From Acidimicrobiales bacterium (GTDB taxonomy: Bacteria > Actinomycetota > Acidimicrobiia > Acidimicrobiales > SZUA-35), in the NCBI GenBank assembly GCA_024638815.1, contig JAHEJM010000001.1, positions 59,355-123,354 of the forward strand: a stretch of 64,000 nt of DNA, read 5' to 3'. The notes beneath the pieces were generated by a model. That model did no database searches. It worked only from the letters and a program-made list of their open reading frames with translations, and was not told the origin of the DNA. Below are positions 1 to 9,387 of the stretch, in pieces. A program made the position numbers and the translations under genes. How positions within the stretch are numbered: position 1 is the first letter of the stretch; every line of letters begins with the position of its first letter.

Positions 1-170
1 CGGCGCCGAAACTTGCCCAATCGTGAACATCCAAGCCATCAAGTGGAACTAGTATCCGAGGATGGCAGAACAGCTACTCGATGTCGATGCGCCGGCGTCG
101 GTTGCGGCGGTTCGTTTCGGCGTCGTGGGCGAGCGTCGCCATCGGTGAGTGTGGTCGAGGTGGTCGGCTG

Positions 171-3100
171 ATGGGTCGGGTGGTCGCTGCACCGGCCGGA
201 TGGCCGTTTGTCGAGGCCGTGGCCGAGGCGGTGCTGCAAGCCAAGTCGGCCCCGAATGGTGTGACCGGAGTGTTGCGTTCGGTCAGTGTGGTCTGTTCGA
301 GTTCAGTCGAAGGTCGCGGCCTGCGGCGGGCGGTGCTCCACCGCCTCATCGAGCGGGGTGAACCGGGCCTGGCCGGTGTGGAGTTCACCACGGTCGGTGG
401 CTTGACCCGGACGCTGGCCGCCGAGGCCATACCCGAACATGAACTCCGTGTGGCCGGCAGGGTCGAGCTGCTGGCCGCCGTACGGGCCGAACTGCGACAC
501 GAGCCCGGTCTTTTCGGTGCGGTGGCTGGGCACCGCACAACACACGATCGTCTCGTCGCTCTGTATCAAGAGCTCACCGGTCTCGACACCGAGGCGGTGT
601 CCGAGCTGCGTTCCGCCGCCGAGGGTCTCAGTGCCGACGCCCTTCGGGTCGTACTCGGTGTCGATGGCCGGCTGGGCCCGATTGTCGACGAGCGGCACAT
701 CATGACGCTGGCCATGACTCGACTGCACCGCTCCCGTGCCGAGTCAACCGCCGATTCTCCGGCGGATTGGCCGTCGTGTCGGTTGCAGCCGACGAGCCGA
801 CCGCGGTCGAGCAACGGACACGGTGAGGTCGATGCCCGGTGTCTGGTCCTGGTCCACCCCGATCCGTTTCGAGCCTTCGAGCGTCGAATCCTGGCCGCTG
901 TCGTCGACCACCCGGGTACCACAACTGTCGTGGCCGTGACCGGGCACGGTCTGTTCGACCGGGCCTATCGCAAACGGGTGGCCGTCTGGGGCCTGACGGT
1001 CGGCAGCGGGCTTGGTTCGTGGCCGACTCCCGGGGTTGCCGCCTCGAACGGCGCTGTCGGTGATGTCGGTTCTCCGGTCGAACCGACCACGATGGAGCCG
1101 GGGCGGGCGGCCTTGGTCGACACCGCGGCACCTGACGAGGAGGTGCGGGCCGCCGTTCGCCAGATGATGGCCCACGGATCGGTGGGCACGCCCCTGTCGT
1201 CAATGGCTCTTCTCTACACCACACCCGAGCCCTACGCCGGGATCATCCACGATCAGCTGACGGCCGGCGAGTTGCCGTTCCATGGCCCCGGTCACCGCCC
1301 TCTGGGTGGGTCTCTAGCCGGCAGGACGCTTCGTCGGCTACTGGGACTGGCGGCACACGGTTTGGAGCGGGGGGCGGTGGTCAACTTCCTGAACTCGGCT
1401 CCCATCGATGCCGGTGACGGCCGGGAGGTTCCGGCGCTGCTGTGGGACCGGCTGTCCCGCCAGGCCGGTGTGATAGAGGGTCCCCATTGGCGGATCCGCC
1501 TGGCCGAATTGGTCGAAGGAGTGGCAGCCGATCCTTCCCATCACTCATCGTTCGATCCCATCGACACGACGACGGTCGACTCCACCAAGGCTCTGATGTC
1601 CTTCATGGCCGAGCTGGAGGAACGGCTCCGGCCACCCTCGGAGCGGACCTGGTCGAACTGGTCGGCGTGGGCCGCAGGCCTACTCGACCGATATCTCCTG
1701 GAGGCCGAGATCCGTGCCCAGCAGGATGCCGGGGGCAACGAGGAGGTTGCCGGTCATGGCGGCTTGTCGGGGATCACGGTCGTGCCCGACTCGGAGGTGG
1801 CGGCGCTGGATGCCGTCCGTCGAGCCCTGAATCGAATCGGCGCCCTCGACGGTTTCGGCGTGGAACCGGATTTGGACTCCTTCGAGGCGTCGGTCGACTC
1901 GGAGCTTGACGGTGTGGTCATGCCGGGTCCGACCGGTGGCGGCCTCTATGTCGGTCCGTTGTCGTCGGCCCTCCACCTACCGTTCGACCAGATCATGGTG
2001 GTGGGCATGGTCGAGGGGGTGTTTCCTCGGGTACCGCGGGAGGACTCGCTACTGCCCGACTCCCTGCGACGTCGGGCTTCGTCGCTGCTGCCGGATCGCT
2101 CGATCGTCACCGAGATCGACGCATCGGGCGCCGCCCTGATGGCGTCGGGCAGTCGGCGCAAGACCACCTTTCTCACCTCCCGGGGGGATCTTCGCAGCAA
2201 CCGATCGCGTACCTGGCCCCACGGCCTCAAGCCATTGGTCGAGGGGCCGGTTCAGGTCATCGCCTCCCATCACCAGGGACTGGCCGGCCACGGCCATCCG
2301 GCCTCGCTCGAGGACTTCGAGTTGCGATCGTTGATCCATCACATCGACGGTGGCGACCCGGTCGGCAGCCATGAGCTGGCCACGCTCGATCCCATCTTGG
2401 CCGCCGGCCTGGACCGCCACCAGCATCGAGGGCAGGACAAGTTGAACCCCTACACCGGTGGTGTGGGAGCCATGGTGGATCCCACTGACCATCTGTTCTC
2501 GCCCACGGCGCTCGAGACCTACGCTCTGTGCCCCCGCAAATACCTGCTGCAACGAATACTGCGGCTGGGTGAGGACGAGCGGCCGGAGCGGATCGCTCAC
2601 ATCACCGGACTTCAGCGAGGGAAGCTGGTCCACCGCTTGCTCTACCGGTTTGTGGCCGATGCCCTGGCCGCCGACGATGTGCCGGAACCGGATGAGCCGT
2701 GGCCCCGGGAACGCCGGGCCCACCTCTTCGACCTACTCGAGGAGGAGGTCAAGATGGCGCATGCCCAGGGCGTAACCGGAGGCCAGGTCCAGACCGAGAT
2801 CCTACGCCGTCGGCTGATGGAGGAGATGGAGGACTTCCTCCGGCTCGACGACGAGGTCCGTCGTCGCTACCGGTCCCGGCCGGTGCGAGCCGAGCACGAA
2901 TTCGGCTTCGAGGAGAGTCCCCTCGTTCTCCGCCTGGGAAGTGGTCGGTCGGTGCCGCTGCGGGGAGCGGTGGATCGGGTCGATGTGACCGATGACGGGG
3001 GTCTTCTCGTCATCGACTACAAGGGGGGCAGCGACCGCTCGTTCGCCGATCTCGACGAGGATCCCCTCGATGCCGGCCGCCGTTTGCAGCTGCCGCTCTA

Positions 3101-3485
3101 CGCCCGGGTCCTGGCCGAGGACCGCAGTCTTGTCGGGCCCCGGATCGGTCTGTATTGGTTCACGTCGCAGAACAAGGTACGGGCAGTGTCTTTGGACGAG
3201 GAGCTCGAGTCCGATATGGAGGAGGTGGTTGGGGCCGCCCTGGACGGCATCGGGGAGGGGATCTTCCCCGCCGTCCCCGGTCAGGCCGTGAGCTGGCCCC
3301 GACTGACGTTCGAGAACTGCCGATACTGCGACTTCGACCGGATCTGTCCCACCGACCGTCATCGAGAGTGGGAACGGGTTCGACTTGATCCCGCAGTGGC
3401 CGTCATCGACATCCTCCGCCGACCGGTGGAGATCGACGTGTCGACCGGCCGTCGGCCCGGACAGCCCGGAGGAAGGGCGTCGTGA
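171..3485 (+). CDS. AddB-like helicase/nuclease subunit, Fe-S PD-(D/E)XK nuclease
   Basis: Probable B subunit of an AddAB-type helicase-nuclease that processes double-strand breaks for recombination. The predicted product has 1104 residues. The C-terminal third holds a RecB-family nuclease with a GAVDRVDV strand and a VIDYKGG motif (D949, K951). Four cysteines (C787, then C1050-x2-C1053-x5-C1059) match the iron-sulfur staple of AddB and Cas4 nucleases. The N-terminus (AAPAGWPF) has no Walker A GKT, so the motor half looks ATPase-dead, while the middle keeps an AddB-like VVGMVEGVFPR segment. I chose the ATG at 171, preceded by GAGGTGG seven bases upstream; an in-frame ATG at 81 has no such site. 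The stop overlaps the next start by 4 nt (GTGA), so the two subunits are probably translationally coupled. Confidence 0.85.
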   Translation: MGRVVAAPAGWPFVEAVAEAVLQAKSAPNGVTGVLRSVSVVCSSSVEGRGLRRAVLHRLIERGEPGLAGVEFTTVGGLTRTLAAEAIPEHELRVAGRVELLAAVRAELRHEPGLFGAVAGHRTTHDRLVALYQELTGLDTEAVSELRSAAEGLSADALRVVLGVDGRLGPIVDERHIMTLAMTRLHRSRAESTADSPADWPSCRLQPTSRPRSSNGHGEVDARCLVLVHPDPFRAFERRILAAVVDHPGTTTVVAVTGHGLFDRAYRKRVAVWGLTVGSGLGSWPTPGVAASNGAVGDVGSPVEPTTMEPGRAALVDTAAPDEEVRAAVRQMMAHGSVGTPLSSMALLYTTPEPYAGIIHDQLTAGELPFHGPGHRPLGGSLAGRTLRRLLGLAAHGLERGAVVNFLNSAPIDAGDGREVPALLWDRLSRQAGVIEGPHWRIRLAELVEGVAADPSHHSSFDPIDTTTVDSTKALMSFMAELEERLRPPSERTWSNWSAWAAGLLDRYLLEAEIRAQQDAGGNEEVAGHGGLSGITVVPDSEVAALDAVRRALNRIGALDGFGVEPDLDSFEASVDSELDGVVMPGPTGGGLYVGPLSSALHLPFDQIMVVGMVEGVFPRVPREDSLLPDSLRRRASSLLPDRSIVTEIDASGAALMASGSRRKTTFLTSRGDLRSNRSRTWPHGLKPLVEGPVQVIASHHQGLAGHGHPASLEDFELRSLIHHIDGGDPVGSHELATLDPILAAGLDRHQHRGQDKLNPYTGGVGAMVDPTDHLFSPTALETYALCPRKYLLQRILRLGEDERPERIAHITGLQRGKLVHRLLYRFVADALAADDVPEPDEPWPRERRAHLFDLLEEEVKMAHAQGVTGGQVQTEILRRRLMEEMEDFLRLDDEVRRRYRSRPVRAEHEFGFEESPLVLRLGSGRSVPLRGAVDRVDVTDDGGLLVIDYKGGSDRSFADLDEDPLDAGRRLQLPLYARVLAEDRSLVGPRIGLYWFTSQNKVRAVSLDEELESDMEEVVGAALDGIGEGIFPAVPGQAVSWPRLTFENCRYCDFDRICPTDRHREWERVRLDPAVAVIDILRRPVEIDVSTGRRPGQPGGRAS

Positions 3486-6400
3486 CCCCGGATCTGGTCG
3501 ACGCCCCGGCCCGGGCTCAAATCACCGAACAGATCGGGTGTTCGCTGTTCGTCGAGGCCGGAGCCGGAAGCGGCAAGACCTCGTCGCTGGTGAACCGGAT
3601 TGTGACACTTGTCGACTCCGGGGTTCCGGTGCCGAACATCGCCGCCATCACCTTCACCGAGGCTGCGGCCCGGGAGTTGCGGACCAGGGTCCGGGATGCC
3701 CTGATCGAACGAGGCCATGACGGGGGAGTCGTGGAGTCAGCTGCGTTCACCACCCTGCACGGCTTCGCCCTTCGCATCCTCTCCGACTTCCCGATCGAGG
3801 CCGGTCTACCCCCCGGCTTCGGTGTGGTCGACGAGGTGACCAGTGCCCTCCAGTTCGAACGTGATTGGCGGATGTTCGAGGGGCGGCTGGGCGACGACAT
3901 GCGACTCCTGGAATTGCAGCAGCGGGCCAACGCCCTCGGCATCAAGCTGAAGTCGTTCTCGGCCGTGGCCCGCCAGTTCGACGACAACTGGGACCTCCTT
4001 CTCGACCGCGATGTCACGGCCACCGTTCACGACCGGGGCCCCGCTCCCGATCTTGTCCCCCTGGCCTTCGATGAGGTGGTGGCCGACGCGCTTCGGCTCG
4101 ACCAGGTTCGGGCCGGATGCATCAGCGACGACGATGCACTCAGTGCCGGAATCGTCAAGCTCGTGGCCCAGGTCGAACCCCTGGTCGGGCAGAGTCCTCT
4201 GAAGCAGCTGCTAGGCCTTGGCGGGCTGCCGTGGCCGCCTCGGAAGAGAGGTCGCAAAGGCAACTGGCGGGGACCGACGGTGGAAGAGGCCAGGGCCGAG
4301 GTGGATGCGGTTCACGATCGGGTTGACGTCGCTTTGGCCGCCGTTGTCGACGACACCGTTCGACAGTTGACCGCCCTGGTGGCGGGCCATGTGTTGGAGC
4401 GGGTGGAGCATCGACGCACCGCCGGTCTGTTGTCGTTCCACGATCTGTTGGTGCTGACCCGCCGATTGCTGCGGTCCGACGAACTGGTCCGGACCGGACT
4501 TCACCACCGGTACCGGTATCTCCTCCTGGACGAATTCCAGGACACCGATCCCATCCAGATCGAGCTGGCGGTGCTGGTGGCATCGACCGAGCCGGTCGGC
4601 TCGAGGCCATGGCCCGAGCTGGCCCAGATGCTGGAACCGGGACGTCTGGTGGTGGTCGGCGATCCGAAACAGGCCATCTACCGGTTCCGTCGAGCCGACA
4701 TGGCCGTGTATGCCGAGACGGAGAAGGTGCTGGTTCCCGAGACCACCCGGTTGGTGTCGAATTTCCGCTCGGTGCCGGGCATCGTGGAGTGGATCAACGC
4801 CTTCTTCACCCGGGTCATGGGCGAGGGCCAGGACGCAGTGCAGCCGCCGTATGTACCGTTGTCGCCGGTGCGCCGGCCTGCTCCCGGCGGCCGGCCGCCG
4901 GTCGTGGTGCTGGGTGGGCCCCATGACAAGGAGGAGCTCAACGTCGGTCAGCTGCGCCAGCGGGAGGCCGAGGACGTGGCCGCCCTGGTGTGCCGGGTCA
5001 TGGAGGAATCATGGCCGGTGTGGCGCAATGACGAATGGTTGCCTGCCCGCCTGAGCGACATCGCGGTTTTGATACCGTCCCGGCTGTCGTTGCCGGCCCT
5101 GGAGGCCGCCTTCGTCACTGCCGGCATCCCCTTCCGACCCGAAACCAACTCGCTGGTGTACTCGACCCAGGAGGTCCGTGACGTGCTGGCCGCGGTGCGG
5201 GCCGTGGTCGATCCAACCAGCACCATTGATGTAGTGGCCGCCCTTCGGTCCGCCTTGTTTGCCTTGGCCGATGACCATCTGCTGGCCTGGAAGCTGGCGG
5301 GAGGCGGGTTCGACTACCGGGATTCCCGGGTTCCCGACGGTCAGCACCGGTCTCCCCTTATCGCCGCCTTCGGTCAGCTGGCGCAATGGCACGCGGCGCG
5401 GTGGTGGGCCGAACCGGCGGTCCTGGTGGAACGAATGGTTCGGGAACGAAGACTGCGGGAGCTGGCGCTGGCCGAGGCCCGCCCCCGGGATCGATGGCGT
5501 CGCTACCGGTTCCTGGCCGAGCAGGCGAGGGAGTTCACCGAGACCCAGGGCGGCGACCTGCAGGACTTCGTGGACTGGGTGGAGATCCAGTCGAGCGACA
5601 TTGCTCGAATCACCGAGCCGGTGCCTCCCGAACCCGACGACGAGGCGGTCCGGGTCCTGACCGTGCACGGTTCGAAGGGATTGGAGTTTCCCATCGCCGT
5701 GTTGGCCGGTGCGCCGTCGATGGAGCGGTCGATGCGGGCCGGGCCGACCGTGATCTTCGGCCCCGATGGTGATCCCGAGGTCAAGATCGGGGGTGACAAC
5801 CGCACCGAAGGGTTCGACGCCAGGGCGTCGGTAGAGGATGTGCTCGACGCCAACGAACGCATCAGACTGCAATACGTGGCCGCCACCCGGGCCCGGGACT
5901 ACCTGGCGGTGTGCGTACATCACAACAACTACGGGACCAGTACCGGCCGTCGAAGCTGGGAGGTCATCGGTGACATCCCCGAGCTTTGGGCCCTCTTCGA
6001 GCGTCGTGGTGACGAGCGGTTCCAACTGGAGCCGCCCCATCAGCTGAGCCTGCCCGGTGCCGGATTCGTGGCCGAGCGGGAAAGCTGGCTCGATCAGCAC
6101 CGTCGGCTGGCGGCCGAGTCCGGGCCGGCCCGTTGGACCGCCACCGAGTTGGCCGACCTGTTGGCCGCCCGTCGTCGGCAAGCCACGCCGTCAGCCGGAC
6201 GGCAGAGGCCACTCGGTCCGGAGCCGACGACGTCTTCGACGTCGATGATGACGGCGGCCGAGACCGGTCTGGGGCCGGTGTTCGGCGATGCCGTCCATGC
6301 CGCCCTTCAGATGATCGACTTCGATCGCCCCGAGGTCGTCGATCGGGTGGCTGCCGCAGCCGCTGTCCGGTTCGGAATCCGTCATCTGGCCGCCGAGATC

Positions 6401-6790
6401 GCCGGCCGGGTACGGGCTGCCCTTGAGTCCAAGACCATTCAATGGGCCCGCCACCTCGATCACTGGCGTGAACTGGATGTTGCCGTGTCGGTGGGCGACG
6501 GTCTACTGGAGGGGGTCATCGATCTGGTCGTCGACGGTCCGGACGGTCTGGTCGTGATCGACTACAAGACCGATGCCCTGGGGCCGGAGCCCGCGACGGC
6601 GTTGGAAGCCAAGGCCGGCTACTACCGCCACCAGCTGGCAGCTTATGCCCTGGCCCTTGGCCGGCTCACCGATCAGCCGGTCGTGGACTGCCGGCTGCTC
6701 TTCCTCACCCCCGACAGAGCCATCGAGTACTCGATACCCGATCCGGCTACGGCTGTGGCCGACGTCGAAGCCCACCTGGCCGTCTCCTGA
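3482..6790 (+). CDS. AddA-like UvrD/RecB-family helicase with C-terminal nuclease
   Basis: Motor subunit partner of the preceding AddB-like protein: an ATP-driven 3'-5' superfamily 1 helicase joined to a nuclease. Over 1102 residues it has Walker A GAGSGKT at 27-33, Walker B LLLDEFQDTD near 347-355, motif III VVGDPKQAIYRFR, motif V LTVHGSKGLEF, motif VI YVAATRARDY, and a C-terminal RecB-type nuclease with VVIDYKTD (D1027, K1029). The length is close to AddA proteins. It lacks the iron-sulfur cysteines of its partner, as AddA subunits do. It starts at a GTG overlapping the upstream stop. Actinobacterial AdnAB is the alternative family; the motorless partner favours AddAB-like. Confidence 0.9.
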   Translation: MTPDLVDAPARAQITEQIGCSLFVEAGAGSGKTSSLVNRIVTLVDSGVPVPNIAAITFTEAAARELRTRVRDALIERGHDGGVVESAAFTTLHGFALRILSDFPIEAGLPPGFGVVDEVTSALQFERDWRMFEGRLGDDMRLLELQQRANALGIKLKSFSAVARQFDDNWDLLLDRDVTATVHDRGPAPDLVPLAFDEVVADALRLDQVRAGCISDDDALSAGIVKLVAQVEPLVGQSPLKQLLGLGGLPWPPRKRGRKGNWRGPTVEEARAEVDAVHDRVDVALAAVVDDTVRQLTALVAGHVLERVEHRRTAGLLSFHDLLVLTRRLLRSDELVRTGLHHRYRYLLLDEFQDTDPIQIELAVLVASTEPVGSRPWPELAQMLEPGRLVVVGDPKQAIYRFRRADMAVYAETEKVLVPETTRLVSNFRSVPGIVEWINAFFTRVMGEGQDAVQPPYVPLSPVRRPAPGGRPPVVVLGGPHDKEELNVGQLRQREAEDVAALVCRVMEESWPVWRNDEWLPARLSDIAVLIPSRLSLPALEAAFVTAGIPFRPETNSLVYSTQEVRDVLAAVRAVVDPTSTIDVVAALRSALFALADDHLLAWKLAGGGFDYRDSRVPDGQHRSPLIAAFGQLAQWHAARWWAEPAVLVERMVRERRLRELALAEARPRDRWRRYRFLAEQAREFTETQGGDLQDFVDWVEIQSSDIARITEPVPPEPDDEAVRVLTVHGSKGLEFPIAVLAGAPSMERSMRAGPTVIFGPDGDPEVKIGGDNRTEGFDARASVEDVLDANERIRLQYVAATRARDYLAVCVHHNNYGTSTGRRSWEVIGDIPELWALFERRGDERFQLEPPHQLSLPGAGFVAERESWLDQHRRLAAESGPARWTATELADLLAARRRQATPSAGRQRPLGPEPTTSSTSMMTAAETGLGPVFGDAVHAALQMIDFDRPEVVDRVAAAAAVRFGIRHLAAEIAGRVRAALESKTIQWARHLDHWRELDVAVSVGDGLLEGVIDLVVDGPDGLVVIDYKTDALGPEPATALEAKAGYYRHQLAAYALALGRLTDQPVVDCRLLFLTPDRAIEYSIPDPATAVADVEAHLAVS

Positions 6791-6828
6791 ACCCTCCCGG
6801 CGCAACGGTTTGGGGGGTATCGATCGTC

Positions 6829-6996
6829 TCAGCGGTGGTTGCGGGCCCGGTCGAAACATCGATCACACGGGGTGGGACCGCCGTGGGTGACATGGGCCGT
6901 CCAATCGATGCCGTCGAAGTACCGGAGCTGATGGGCTTCCTGGGGATCCCGGTACCATCCGGGCTCGGTGATCGGGATCGAGGTCGTTTCCCGCAT
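6829..6996 (-). CDS. 55-residue DUF2510 protein with a C-terminal CxxC
   Basis: A very short gene recognised by its DUF2510 signature: EPGWYRDP, then LRYFDG, then WTAHV, the spacing typical of this actinobacterial domain. The domain makes up nearly the whole protein, followed by a PCDRCFDRARNHR tail whose CxxC could bind a metal or form a disulfide. DUF2510 is usually a short N-terminal module on membrane proteins, as in the gene at 14180-15373; here it stands alone. An in-frame ATG six bases further upstream (7002) is an alternative start. No clear ribosome binding site is seen. It converges on the AddA-like gene and lies downstream of the nuclease gene on its own strand. Function unknown. 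Confidence 0.7.
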   Translation of the reverse strand: MRETTSIPITEPGWYRDPQEAHQLRYFDGIDWTAHVTHGGPTPCDRCFDRARNHR

Positions 6997-7096
6997 AGCC
7001 ATACACCCACCGCGTCGGCCGGGCGGGCCAAGGCTTGAGGATGGGCGGCGAATCAGTGGACCGCCCTTCCGACGGCGGACGTCCGCCGACCGCCTC

Positions 7097-7921
7097 TCAG
7101 GCGACCAGTGCGGCCGAGGGAGCGTGGGCCGGCAGCGAACCCGCTTCCATCCGGGCCATGAGTTCCCCCTGGCCCTCAGGGCACTGGGTGACGAACGGAC
7201 ACCAGCCGCACAATACTCCCGGAGCAGGCGGGAACTCCTCGGTGGAGCAGGCCGAACCGATGCTGACCCAGGTTTCGCTCAGCATGGTCGTGGCGTTGTC
7301 GATCCGGGCCTGGGTGACCCGTACGTCGAGGACCCGCTGACCCAGATAGAGCAGGCGGGCTCTGCCCGGCCGCTCACCGGTGGAGGCCTGGAGGGCGGCG
7401 GCATAGAGCATGACCTGCTGGATCTTGTCCTGCCGCCATCGGAACCCGGGCAACGTGCCGGACTTGTAGTCGCTGACCACGAGATCACCGCCGATACGGT
7501 CGACCCGGTCGACCACGCCGACGAAGGGAACGGACTCGAGCTCGACCTTGATCTTCTGTTCGGTCGAGACCACGTCGACGCCGGCCGGGTCCTCGATGTC
7601 CCACAACCCGGCGATGGCCAGCCAGGCCTGCCAACGGAAGGCACGGGCCTGCTCCACGTCGAGTTCGAGAGCGGCGTAGTCCTCGTCGATCTCGAACTCG
7701 GCCCAGGCCACCCGAGCCAGTGCCTTGGCCTGATCCGGGGTGCGCTCGGTGGCCTCGAGTTGACACAGCAACTCGAGCACCTGATGGGCGAAGGTGCCGA
7801 CCAGCGCTGCCTGGCTTGAAGGGTCGGGGAGCTTGTCGATGTACTTGAAGCGCCAACGACGAGGGCACGACGAAAACGCCGACGCCGACGACGGTGACAG
7901 ATGTGGAGGCGCTTCAACCAT
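7097..7921 (-). CDS. RecB/Cas4-like Fe-S PD-(D/E)XK nuclease
   Basis: Stand-alone exonuclease-type protein of 274 residues. It carries a 4Fe-4S staple (C19 in CPRRW, then C238-x2-C241-x5-C247) around a RecB nuclease core with VVDRVDRIGGDLVVSDYKSG. The arrangement is that of Cas4/AddB-type nucleases, but no cas genes are present, so a repair role is more likely. The ATG at 7921 begins just before LSPSSASAFSSCPRRW, the usual N-terminus of this family; the longer open frame upstream looks non-coding. It sits close to the AddBA-like genes on the opposite strand, so the locus holds three related nuclease domains. Confidence 0.85.
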   Translation of the reverse strand: MVEAPPHLSPSSASAFSSCPRRWRFKYIDKLPDPSSQAALVGTFAHQVLELLCQLEATERTPDQAKALARVAWAEFEIDEDYAALELDVEQARAFRWQAWLAIAGLWDIEDPAGVDVVSTEQKIKVELESVPFVGVVDRVDRIGGDLVVSDYKSGTLPGFRWRQDKIQQVMLYAAALQASTGERPGRARLLYLGQRVLDVRVTQARIDNATTMLSETWVSIGSACSTEEFPPAPGVLCGWCPFVTQCPEGQGELMARMEAGSLPAHAPSAALVA

Positions 7922-7952
7922 CGTCCTCCATCCTGGTCGACGGCTGTGACAG

Positions 7953-8008
7953 TGTGGTGGATGGGGCCGGTGTAGCCCGATGTGGTGGACGGGGCCGGTG
8001 GAGCCCGA
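7953..8008. repeat. 28-bp tandem duplication between two genes
   Basis: Two adjacent 28-bp copies beginning TGTGGTGGA and ending GCCCGA differ at two positions (T/C and T/G). They lie between the 3' end of the TPM-like gene and the start of the nuclease gene, in the presumed 5' region of the nuclease. A recent slippage duplication is the simplest explanation. Confidence 0.85.
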
Positions 8009-8047
8009 TATGCAGGCCGATTCCCGCTCCTGGCGGGTCACAAGCGC

Positions 8048-9355
8048 CTAGAGGCTGCGACCTCCGCCCGAGCGGCGGGAACCGAGGGATCGACCGCCGC
8101 CGGATCGGCCCGATGAACCGCCCCGGCGCAGCACGCCTCCGCCCGGTGAGCCGGCCCCGACGCCACCACCGATACCGCCGGTACGGCGTCGGGTACGCCG
8201 GGTCTGGGGGGTTCGCATTCCTCCGAGAATGATGCTGCCCACAAGCCCGCCGAGGCCACCACCCATGCCGCCGAAACCACCTCGACGGGTTCGACCGCGA
8301 GGGTAGTAGTCACCGGGCGGCGGTCGCCGGTACCGGGTTCGACCCGAGGACACCACCGATTCGTCGGGACCGAGGGCCGGTTTGTCGGCCTCAGCCCGCT
8401 TCCGGGTCGCCTCGACCTCGGCGACCTCCCGCTCCGCCGCTTCCAGCTCGGCCGGAGACGGCGACACCGGACGCCCTTCGAGCTTGGCTTCGATCATCTC
8501 GAATTCCCACTCGGCCTGATCGATGAGGTCGTCGAGACGGTCCACCTCCTCGATCCCGTCGGCTGTCTCGATCTCCTCGCTGACCTGCTGATAGGCCCGG
8601 CTCGCCTTCTCGTAGGTGGTGATCAGCTCGTTGTCACCTGAGGACACGACCCGGTCCCCGAGGTTGATGACGTGATCGGCGTTGTCACGGAGCTGCTCCC
8701 GGATCTCGTCCCGGTCGGCGGCCAGGTCGGCCTCCAGCTCCTGATTGGCCTTGCGCTTCCGGCTCCAGTTGCGAACCAGCCAGAATCCGCCGCCCAGCAC
8801 CAACAGCGGGATGAGGATCGTGCTCAGGCCGATACCGCCACCCGAGCCGGAGTCGCCGGAGTCCGGTGTCGTGCTTGGGGTCGGGCTCAGCTCGGAGGCG
8901 ATCGATCCGGTGAAGACCTCCACCCCGTTGGCCACGGCCCCGGCGCTGAAACTGGGCAATGCCGAGTCGAGGGCGTTGTTGAGGGCGCCCGAGCCCACGC
9001 CGTCGCTCTTTGCTCCGAAGTTGTCGTCCATCAGCACCAATACGGTGCGATACCGGCTTCCCGCCGCCACCAGCTCAGTCAGGATCGAATCGGCCAGGGC
9101 TTCGGCCGAACCGTTCCCACCCGCCTGATCGAGCCAGACGAAGGCGATGCCGTTGTCGTTGGCCTCGTCGACTGCGGCTTCGACGTCGGCGTCATCGAAT
9201 TCGAGATAGCGGCCTGTCCGTTCGATCTCGGCGGCAAGGTCGTCGGTGGACTGGGCGGCGACCGGCGGCGAAAGGGCGAGCAGGCCGATGACGACGGCCA
9301 ACACCGCCGACACCAAGATGTCCAGCCGGGATCGGGCTCGAAGATTCGATGTCAC
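8048..9355 (-). CDS. TPM-domain-like secreted/membrane protein with Gly-Arg-rich tail
   Basis: 435-residue envelope protein. A signal peptide (Arg-rich start, then a hydrophobic stretch ending PPVAAQS) leads into a TPM/Psb32-like extracellular domain, a Pro-Thr-Ser linker, one transmembrane helix (LSTILIPLLVLGGGFWLV), and a cytoplasmic charged, probably coiled-coil region. It ends in a glycine-, serine- and arginine-rich tail including a GGFGGMGGGLGG stretch. TPM domains are linked to photosystem repair in plants and to poorly understood envelope proteins in bacteria. The GTG at 9355 is preceded by AGAGGAG five bases upstream, which decides the start over longer frames. It lies 32 bp downstream of the zincin gene on the same strand. 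The exact role is unknown. Confidence 0.75.
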   Translation of the reverse strand: MTSNLRARSRLDILVSAVLAVVIGLLALSPPVAAQSTDDLAAEIERTGRYLEFDDADVEAAVDEANDNGIAFVWLDQAGGNGSAEALADSILTELVAAGSRYRTVLVLMDDNFGAKSDGVGSGALNNALDSALPSFSAGAVANGVEVFTGSIASELSPTPSTTPDSGDSGSGGGIGLSTILIPLLVLGGGFWLVRNWSRKRKANQELEADLAADRDEIREQLRDNADHVINLGDRVVSSGDNELITTYEKASRAYQQVSEEIETADGIEEVDRLDDLIDQAEWEFEMIEAKLEGRPVSPSPAELEAAEREVAEVEATRKRAEADKPALGPDESVVSSGRTRYRRPPPGDYYPRGRTRRGGFGGMGGGLGGLVGSIILGGMRTPQTRRTRRRTGGIGGGVGAGSPGGGVLRRGGSSGRSGGGRSLGSRRSGGGRSL

Positions 9356-9387
9356 GTGTACTCCTCTGGTCGCCGCTCGGCCCAAGT

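Noticed and set aside
62-148. 28-codon ORF (ATG to TGA) upstream of the AddB-like gene
   Set aside because: GAGG touches the ATG with no spacing, the peptide has no features, and the AddB-like start has its own ribosome binding site.
7097-7921. Cas4 of a CRISPR system
   Set aside because: Fe-S RecB nuclease features fit, but there is no cas1/cas2 or array, and AddAB-like genes are the neighbours.
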